This document shows positions 7,015 through 11,781 of a DNA stretch of 11,781 nt, piece after piece. The stretch is taken from the NCBI GenBank assembly GCA_027451265.1, contig DAIDJT010000054.1:1-11781 (forward strand), given 5' to 3'. A program made the position numbers and the translations under genes. Each line of letters starts with the position of its first letter. Within the stretch, counting starts at the first letter, position 1. The notes below the pieces were generated by a model that made no database searches, was not told the DNA's origin, and was given only the letters and a program-made list of their open reading frames with translations. This DNA is from Bacteroidales bacterium (GTDB lineage: Bacteria > Bacteroidota > Bacteroidia > Bacteroidales > VadinHA17).

Positions 7015-7058
7015 CCCGAAAAAATTGTTTACAATAACATAAGGGGCCGGATTTCGGG
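7015..7058. repeat. Inverted repeats in the spacer before parA
   Basis: Several short symmetric elements lie here. CCCGAAA at 7015-7021 pairs perfectly with TTTCGGG at 7052-7058. Between them ATTGT-TT-ACAAT at 7024-7035 is a near-perfect palindrome, and CCCC at 7014-7017 could instead pair with GGGG at 7043-7046. GTTAATAAC at 7006-7014 is a further small palindrome just upstream. They could be operators or a hairpin ending the upstream transcript, but no T-run follows. None matches the canonical parS. Confidence 0.4.
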
Positions 7059-7081
7059 CTATGGCATTAATTGTAAATTTG
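7052..7081 (+). promoter_or_regulatory. Putative promoter of parAB
   Basis: TTTC at 7052-7055 and TAAATTTG at 7074-7081 are separated by 18 bases. The second is an exact TAnnTTTG match and the first is one base from the -33 consensus TTTG. A start near 7086-7089 would give a leader of about 25 bases containing AAGGA and AAAAAGGAT upstream of the ATG at 7113. The -33 element coincides with the right arm of an inverted repeat. Confidence 0.6.
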
Positions 7082-7112
7082 AAGCTCATTAAATTAAGGA
7101 AAAAAGGATCAT

Positions 7113-7895
7113 ATGTCAAGGATAATAGCACTGGCCAATCAGAAGGGAGGAGTAGGAAAGACGACCACTGCAATCAACCTGGCCGCGAGTCTGGCCGCGC
7201 TTGAAAAGAAGGTTCTCATTGTTGATGCAGACCCCCAGGCGAACGCCACATCGGGGGTAGGAATTGACCTCAAGCAGGTGAAGACAACAATATATGACTG
7301 CCTGATAGACGGTGTCAACCCGGGACAGGCCGTATTGCAGTGCGGCATTGACAATCTTTCAGTCATTCCCTCCAACATTGATCTTGTGGGGGCTGAGATA
7401 GAGATGCTTGAGAGGCCGGAGCGGGAGAAGACGCTGAAGAAGGTGCTTGCACCGGTGGCTGCAGACTATGACTATGTTCTTATTGACTGTTCGCCCTCAC
7501 TGGGCCTTCTCACGGTAAATGCCCTCACTGCTGCAGACTCGGTGATCATCCCTGTGCAGTGTGAGTATTTTGCGCTTGAAGGGTTGGGAAAGCTGCTCAA
7601 TACAATAAAGATCATCCAGACCAACCTGAACCCGGCCCTGGAGATAGAGGGCTTCCTGCTTACGATGTATGACTCGCGCCTGCGCCTGGCCAACCAGGTG
7701 GTTGAAGAGGTCACCCGTCATTTCCAGCAGATGGTATTCAACACCATCATCGGCAGGAATGTCAAGCTCTCCGAAGCACCCAGCTACGGCCAGCCTGCAA
7801 TACTCTACGATGCCGAATCAAGGGGTACGGTCAACTATCTCAACCTGGCCCGTGAACTGCTCGAGAGGGTGGAAGCCAGGCAAAAGAACCAATAA
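7113..7895 (+). CDS. parA: Chromosome partitioning ATPase ParA/Soj
   Basis: A 260-residue ParA-type ATPase of the short chromosomal class (no N-terminal DNA-binding extension). It binds nucleoid DNA as an ATP dimer and drives segregation of ParB-bound origins. The deviant Walker A motif KGGVGKTT is at 11-18, with signature K11 and catalytic K16. The A' motif DADPQANAT spans 38-46, Walker B VLIDCSP spans 122-128 with D125, and the conserved IPVQCEYFALEGL block is at 146-158. The C-terminal part with GRNVKLSEAPSYGQP is typical of Soj. It starts at the ATG at 7113, preceded by a purine-rich region and a promoter candidate. parB follows after 15 bases, so the pair is co-transcribed as usual. Confidence 0.97.
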   Translation: MSRIIALANQKGGVGKTTTAINLAASLAALEKKVLIVDADPQANATSGVGIDLKQVKTTIYDCLIDGVNPGQAVLQCGIDNLSVIPSNIDLVGAEIEMLERPEREKTLKKVLAPVAADYDYVLIDCSPSLGLLTVNALTAADSVIIPVQCEYFALEGLGKLLNTIKIIQTNLNPALEIEGFLLTMYDSRLRLANQVVEEVTRHFQQMVFNTIIGRNVKLSEAPSYGQPAILYDAESRGTVNYLNLARELLERVEARQKNQ

Positions 7896-7910
7896 CCGTT
7901 TTACCGCGCC

Positions 7911-8798
7911 ATGAACACGAACAAAAAGAGCCCGCTGGGCAGAGGTCTCGGTGCCCTTATTGAAGGCGTTGAAAAAGAGGCCCTTGAGAAGAAGGTTGAG
8001 GCCAATCTCCAGATTGACATCAACACAATTGAGGCCAACCCTTTTCAGCCCCGCACGCGCTTTGACAGCCAGTCGCTTGAAGAGCTCGCCTCTTCCATCA
8101 GGCAGGTGGGGATAGTGGTTCCCCTCACCCTGCGCGAGACGGGTGACGGCCGCTACCAGCTCATCGCCGGCGAACGCCGGCTTCGCGCAGCGCGTATGGC
8201 CGGCCTGACACATGTGCCGGCATATATCCGTACAGCCGATGACACCGCCATGCTCGAGATGGCCCTCGTTGAAAACATTCAGAGGGAAGACCTTGATGCC
8301 GTTGAGGTGGCTATAACCTACCAGCGCCTTATAGAGGAGTGCAGCCTTACACAGGAACAGCTGAGTGACAGGGTTGGCAAACAGCGCTCCACGGTGGCTA
8401 ATTACCTTCGCCTGCTCAGGCTGCCCGCTGAAATACAGCTGGGAATCCGCAACCGCAACCTGACCATGGGTCATGCACGAACCCTGGTGAACATCGAGGA
8501 CCCTGCAAAACAGATAAATGTATTTTACCATATAATCGAGGAGGATCTCTCAGTACGTGCCACAGAGGACCTGGTAAGACACCTCCAGAGCGCTGCCTCA
8601 AAGGACACCGCCAGGATAGAGAAGAAAAAGAAGCTGAATACCGAGTTCGGGGAACTGTCAGAGCAGCTCAGCACTCTCTTCCAGTCCGAAGTGCAGTTCC
8701 GCATCAACGAAAAAGGCAGGGGGAAGATCGTTATCCCGTTCGCTGACAGTGATGAGATGGAACGCATAATAGGATTGCTCGATAAGCTTAACAGGTAA
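7911..8798 (+). CDS. parB: Chromosome partitioning protein ParB/Spo0J
   Basis: A 295-residue CTP-dependent DNA clamp that loads at parS sites near the origin and works with ParA. The N-terminal ParA-contact motif LGRGLGALI is at 9-17. The CTP-binding domain shows NPFQPR at 43-48, GERRLRA at 87-93 and ENIQRED at 121-127. A helix-turn-helix follows at about 147-172 (TQEQLSDRVGKQRSTVANYL), and the C-terminal 60 residues form the dimerisation domain after a lysine-rich linker near 235-242. The ATG at 7911 has no obvious Shine-Dalgarno sequence; translation probably depends on coupling to parA 15 bases upstream. I saw no exact canonical parS in the window, though sites may lie elsewhere near the origin. 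Confidence 0.97.
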   Translation: MNTNKKSPLGRGLGALIEGVEKEALEKKVEANLQIDINTIEANPFQPRTRFDSQSLEELASSIRQVGIVVPLTLRETGDGRYQLIAGERRLRAARMAGLTHVPAYIRTADDTAMLEMALVENIQREDLDAVEVAITYQRLIEECSLTQEQLSDRVGKQRSTVANYLRLLRLPAEIQLGIRNRNLTMGHARTLVNIEDPAKQINVFYHIIEEDLSVRATEDLVRHLQSAASKDTARIEKKKKLNTEFGELSEQLSTLFQSEVQFRINEKGRGKIVIPFADSDEMERIIGLLDKLNR

Positions 8799-8805
8799 TT
8801 TTACT

Positions 8806-8813
8806 TATATTTG
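8806..8813 (+). promoter_or_regulatory. Putative -7 promoter box for the DUF5683 gene
   Basis: TATATTTG is an exact TAnnTTTG match 7 bases after the parB stop. Transcription would begin near 8818-8821, downstream of the TTG at 8811, so that codon is unlikely to be the start of the next gene. No clear -33 element is seen. Confidence 0.5.
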
Positions 8814-8837
8814 CCGGCAGACGGAAAATGTTTGCCC

Positions 8838-9476
8838 TTGAAGTTCAGAAGCACAATAGCATCAATCATCCTTCTTGCAGTATCACTGACCTGCACAGGG
8901 CAGACAGCTGATACCATTCCTGTCCGCAAGGCAAAGGTAAGGCGATACACAATTGAACCAATCAGGTCAACCATGTTTGCCGCAGCACTTCCGGGGCTGG
9001 GGCAGATATACAACCGCAAATACTGGAAGGTCCCTTTCGTTTACGCGGGGTTTGGTGCATTGGGTTACGCCGTCACAATTAACACTAAAAGCTACAACTC
9101 ATTCATCAGTGCTTACCAGGATTTTAACGACATCATTCCCGAGACAGACAGCTACATCAGCCTCCTTAATGATCTTGTAGGCCTCGATCCTTCGAAGTAT
9201 GACCCTGTGCTGTACCCCGATGATTACATCCCGTCAACCCAGGCATGGGTGAAAACAACCCTGCGCAACGGGGTGGATTATTACCGGAAGTACCGTGACC
9301 TCTCATATATAGGCATTGCCGCGTGGTACCTTCTGACCATCATTGACGCGAATGTTGATGCCAGTCTTTTTGATTATGATATCACCGATGACCTCAGGGC
9401 TTCGGTAATACCGCTGAATTTTAATTTTACCGGAGTATCACCGGGTATAACATTTGCCCTGACAAAGACGTTCTAA
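8838..9476 (+). CDS. DUF5683 domain envelope protein
   Basis: Exported protein of unknown function, 212 residues from the start chosen here. The core FAAALPGLGQIYNRKYWKVPFVYAGFGALGY (about residues 38-70 of this reading) is the hallmark of DUF5683, a Bacteroidetes family usually encoded right after parB. A signal peptide covers about residues 1-21 (KFRSTIASIILLAVSLTCTG), with probable cleavage before Gln22. Hydrophobic stretches around 55-70 and 155-170 could be membrane segments, and the C terminus (NFNFTGVSPGITFALTKTF) is beta-like. No ATG is in frame near the front; the frame opens at TTG codons 8811, 8832 and 8838. I chose 8838 because it gives a compact signal peptide and follows the promoter-like box at 8806-8813. 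A frameshift in the read linking it to ATG 8828 is an alternative. Separated from parB by 39 bases. Confidence 0.8.
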   Translation: MKFRSTIASIILLAVSLTCTGQTADTIPVRKAKVRRYTIEPIRSTMFAAALPGLGQIYNRKYWKVPFVYAGFGALGYAVTINTKSYNSFISAYQDFNDIIPETDSYISLLNDLVGLDPSKYDPVLYPDDYIPSTQAWVKTTLRNGVDYYRKYRDLSYIGIAAWYLLTIIDANVDASLFDYDITDDLRASVIPLNFNFTGVSPGITFALTKTF

Positions 9477-9488
9477 CTTTATGAAACC

Positions 9489-9536
9489 TGCATGAACTGA
9501 TGTTCAGATAAAGAATCGATTATTATATTTCATGCA
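9489..9536. repeat. Inverted repeat in the spacer before the transglycosylase gene
   Basis: TGCATGAA at 9489-9496 and TTCATGCA at 9529-9536 are perfect 8-base inverted arms, 32 bases apart. A small hairpin TGAAC-TGAT-GTTCA lies inside at 9493-9506. No T-run follows, so it is not a convincing terminator; an operator is possible. The rest of this 98-base spacer shows only the promoter candidate. Confidence 0.35.
9524..9531 (+). promoter_or_regulatory. Possible -7 promoter box for the transglycosylase gene
   Basis: TATATTTC matches TAnnTTTG at all but the last base, and lies 43 bases before the ATG at 9575. It overlaps the right arm of an inverted repeat. The -33 region is not convincing. Confidence 0.3.
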
Positions 9537-9574
9537 AGTTCCATCCGACAAATGAAGCAAGAGTTTTTAAACGA

Positions 9575-11137
9575 ATGAAAAAGAAACTGAAAAACCTCAT
9601 CCTGCCGCTGCTGCTGACCATGGTTGCCCTTCCTGCTTTCGCGGTCAATGATACTATTATTATAAGAAGTGATGAATCAACTGCGCTTGTCGAGCGCGAT
9701 CTTGACAGTCTTCTGAACAACTGGTTCATCCGGATGTCCATCGCAGGCACCGACATCTCGGACACTGATTCACTCATTTCCGAATTCAGCGATTCGATAT
9801 ACAAGGACCGCCTCAGCCGCATCAACTCGGTTATTATCCCGCCCTATAACAATATTGTCCGTAACCACATCCATGTCTATACCGAGCGTAAGGTTGACAA
9901 ATTCAGGATTATGCTGGGGATGCAGGATTTCTACTTCCCCATGATCGAGGATATCTTTGATTATTACGGCCTTCCCGTGGAACTTAAGTACATGGCAGTG
10001 ATTGAATCGGCTCTCAATCCCAATGCTGTCAGCCGTGTAGGCGCCACGGGGCTTTGGCAGTTCATGTACAGCACCGGGAGGATGTACGGCCTGACAATCA
10101 ATTCCGTGGTGGATGAACGGCGTGACCCCGTCAAGGCAACCCATGCCGCTGCCAAATACCTCAAGGATCTTTATGGGATTTACAATGACTGGATCCTGGT
10201 GATTGCCGCTTACAACTGCGGTCCGGGCAACGTCAACAAGGCAATCCGCCGTTCTGGCAACCGGAAGGATTACTGGGAGATATACTACCGCCTGCCCCGT
10301 GAGACACGCGGTTACATCCCGGCTTACGTGGCGGCAACCTATGCAATGAATTATTACCGTGAGCACAATATCACACCCATACAAATCAATCTCCCGCTTG
10401 CCGTTGACACTGTTATGGTATCTACCGACATGCATCTTGAGCAGATAGCTGCAGTTCTTGACCTGCCGCTGGATGAGCTGCGGGCGATGAACCCCCAGTA
10501 CCGTACAGGCCTTGTTCCGGGACGAAGCAGGCCCAGCCCCGTCACCATGCCTCTTGACAGGCTGGGTGATTTCATTGCAATGACTGACACAATTACCGGC
10601 TACAGAAAAGATCAGTACCTGACCACGGTCAACCAGACCACACTGCCGCAGCAGTCTACCTCCTCCTATACCCCGCCTGACGTCAGCGGCAAGACCAAGC
10701 TGACATACACCGTCAAGGACGGAGATAATCTTGGATTTATTTCGGAGTGGTATGACGTTCCCCTTTCGGAGCTGAGATATTGGAACAACATTTACCGTAA
10801 CACAATCAGGGTGGGGCAGAAACTTTCAGTATACGTTAATCCGGCAAAGGCTGAGCGTTATAGCAAAATCAACACCATGACCTTTGCCGAGAAGCAGCAG
10901 ATGGAGGGCAAACCTGTGGGAACCACTGCACTGGCACTGGCATCATCGCAGTCATCAACAACTCCGTCAGGAGATGGTGACTATGAGTTCTATACCGTCA
11001 GGTATGGCGATACGGTGTGGGATATAGCCAAGAAATTCAGTGGTGTTTCAGCCAATGACATTCTCAGCCTGAATAATATCTCCGATGCTTCAAGGATAAT
11101 GGTGGGACAGAAGCTGCGGATCAGAAAGAAAAGCTGA
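9575..11137 (+). CDS. mltD: MltD-like membrane-associated lytic murein transglycosylase with LysM repeats
   Basis: Exported enzyme that cleaves the MurNAc-GlcNAc bond of peptidoglycan to form 1,6-anhydro ends. Residues 1-23 are a signal peptide (MKKKLKNLIL...LPAFA) with likely cleavage after A23; no lipobox is present, unlike E. coli MltD. Residues about 125-265 form the SLT (GH23) domain with catalytic E144 in ESALNPNAVS, GATGLWQFM at 156-164 and AYNCGPGNV at 212-220. A degenerate LysM-like unit is at about 278-318 (HLEQIAAVLDLPLDELRAMNP), and two clearer LysM domains are at about 376-421 and 470-516, joined by a Ser/Thr/Gln-rich linker. The ATG at 9575 opens the signal peptide. Its 520 residues fit the Bacteroidetes form. 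The 3' neighbour, 13 bases on, is an SGNH-hydrolase gene, so they are probably one envelope operon. Confidence 0.94.
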   Translation: MKKKLKNLILPLLLTMVALPAFAVNDTIIIRSDESTALVERDLDSLLNNWFIRMSIAGTDISDTDSLISEFSDSIYKDRLSRINSVIIPPYNNIVRNHIHVYTERKVDKFRIMLGMQDFYFPMIEDIFDYYGLPVELKYMAVIESALNPNAVSRVGATGLWQFMYSTGRMYGLTINSVVDERRDPVKATHAAAKYLKDLYGIYNDWILVIAAYNCGPGNVNKAIRRSGNRKDYWEIYYRLPRETRGYIPAYVAATYAMNYYREHNITPIQINLPLAVDTVMVSTDMHLEQIAAVLDLPLDELRAMNPQYRTGLVPGRSRPSPVTMPLDRLGDFIAMTDTITGYRKDQYLTTVNQTTLPQQSTSSYTPPDVSGKTKLTYTVKDGDNLGFISEWYDVPLSELRYWNNIYRNTIRVGQKLSVYVNPAKAERYSKINTMTFAEKQQMEGKPVGTTALALASSQSSTTPSGDGDYEFYTVRYGDTVWDIAKKFSGVSANDILSLNNISDASRIMVGQKLRIRKKS

Positions 11138-11150
11138 ATAATTGAGAAAT

Positions 11151-11781
11151 ATGCGCCCCGGCAGAATCCTGCTATTTCTGCTTGCTGTCGTCCTGACATC
11201 GTTCCTCCTGAGCCTGCTGACTGTAAGCCGGTGGCCGGGAGCAAGGGCCTTACAACATGAGAAGGAGAGCGCAGTTCACAACAGCAAAGGTGCATCCGGT
11301 GCAACTGCGGGCACTGACACCATGCCTGCCGATGTGCCTGGCACTGCCGGTGAGACTGGTCCGGACCGGGTTGGTACCGGATCATCCGGTTCCGTAACAG
11401 CAGTCCGCCTGGCTCCCGCGCCTTTGCATCCCGGTGATCTGGTAAGAGATTCACTGGCGGCAGGGCGACAGGTAAGAATCATTTACTATGGTGACTCGCA
11501 GGTTGAGGGTGACCGTGTCACTTCGCTGCTCAGGCGTGAGCTGAGGAAGGAGGGAGGCGGGACAGGCCCGGGGATGATATCCCCGGTGATGCCGGTGATG
11601 TACACCCGTTCATGGGTTGTGCGCTCCTCATCAAACTGGAAGAGATACACGCTGCTCGATTACAGAAGCGGGGCACTGCCTCACAACAGGCTTGGCCCAA
11701 TGCTGGCGTTGTGCCGTTTCACACCGCCGGCTGACAGCATGCAGACTCGCTCCTTTGCAACGGTTAAAATCAGCGCCGTCC
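11151..11781 (+). CDS. SGNH/GDSL-family hydrolase, N-terminal part (3' end outside window)
   Basis: An open frame from the ATG at 11151 to the window edge, 210 residues and incomplete. Residues 5-25 are a hydrophobic signal peptide or membrane anchor (RILLFLLAVVLTSFLLSLL). Residues about 42-85 are a low-complexity Gly/Thr/Ala/Ser/Pro linker. From 108 the segment VRIIYYGDSQVEGDRV carries the SGNH block I with probable nucleophile S116; GTGPGMISP (137-145) follows and fits the Gly block of these enzymes. This GDSQxEGDR form is familiar from Bacteroidetes periplasmic acylesterase-like proteins, often encoded near MBOAT O-acyltransferases; the catalytic Asp and His would lie beyond the window. 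Encoded 13 bases after the lytic transglycosylase, it may act on an acylated envelope polymer such as peptidoglycan, but that is inference. Confidence 0.82.
   Translation, partial: MRPGRILLFLLAVVLTSFLLSLLTVSRWPGARALQHEKESAVHNSKGASGATAGTDTMPADVPGTAGETGPDRVGTGSSGSVTAVRLAPAPLHPGDLVRDSLAAGRQVRIIYYGDSQVEGDRVTSLLRRELRKEGGGTGPGMISPVMPVMYTRSWVVRSSSNWKRYTLLDYRSGALPHNRLGPMLALCRFTPPADSMQTRSFATVKISAV

Noticed and set aside
7818..8531. A 237-codon open frame on the - strand across parA/parB
   Set aside because: It is antisense to two clear conserved genes, shows no recognisable domain, and is the kind of shadow frame that codon bias produces in GC-balanced genes.
9770..10435. A 221-codon open frame on the - strand inside the transglycosylase gene
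   Set aside because: It lies wholly opposite the SLT domain, has no family resemblance and no upstream promoter or ribosome-binding site.

Overview
The window looks like a chromosomal segment of a Bacteroidota bacterium, probably Bacteroidales or a close relative, with roughly 50% G+C by eye. The evidence is the gene content (a DUF4492 gene in front of cydAB, a DAHP synthase fused to a C-terminal chorismate mutase, parA-parB-DUF5683-LysM transglycosylase) and several upstream sites matching the Bacteroidetes -7 promoter element TAnnTTTG. All intact genes look like ordinary chromosomal genes. I see no mobile element, tRNA, rRNA or CRISPR array, and no gene-free stretch over 143 bases.

Region 1 (1-4677, + strand): the 3' part of an AI-2E family transporter gene, a small DUF4492 membrane protein gene (4-base overlap with it), cydA and cydB for cytochrome bd quinol oxidase, then a bifunctional DAHP synthase/chorismate mutase. 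Spacings are -4, 4, 12 and 28 bases, so this reads as one operon. It combines high-affinity oxygen respiration with the first step of aromatic amino acid synthesis. cydB and the DAHP synthase gene carry strong Shine-Dalgarno sequences; cydA does not.

Region 2 (4624-6969): pssA (phosphatidylserine synthase) on the - strand runs tail-to-tail into the DAHP synthase gene with a 54-base antisense overlap of coding sequence. pssA is divergent from a small HAD phosphatase gene across a 72-base spacer with a TAnnTTTG box facing each way. The HAD gene is followed after 9 bases by a lipoprotein with a beta-propeller glutaminyl cyclotransferase domain.

Region 3 (6970-11781, + strand): a 143-base spacer with a promoter candidate and small inverted repeats leads into parA-parB (chromosome partitioning). 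These are followed by a DUF5683 envelope protein, an MltD-like lytic transglycosylase with LysM repeats, and the 5' part of an SGNH-hydrolase gene that leaves the window. The theme is chromosome segregation followed by cell-envelope remodelling. No strikingly new system is evident. The better leads are the DUF4492 protein as a possible small bd-oxidase subunit, the non-E. coli residues at proposed proton-path positions of CydB, the antisense coding overlap, the link between the cyclotransferase and Gln-starting exported proteins, and the promoter box that resets the DUF5683 start to a TTG codon.
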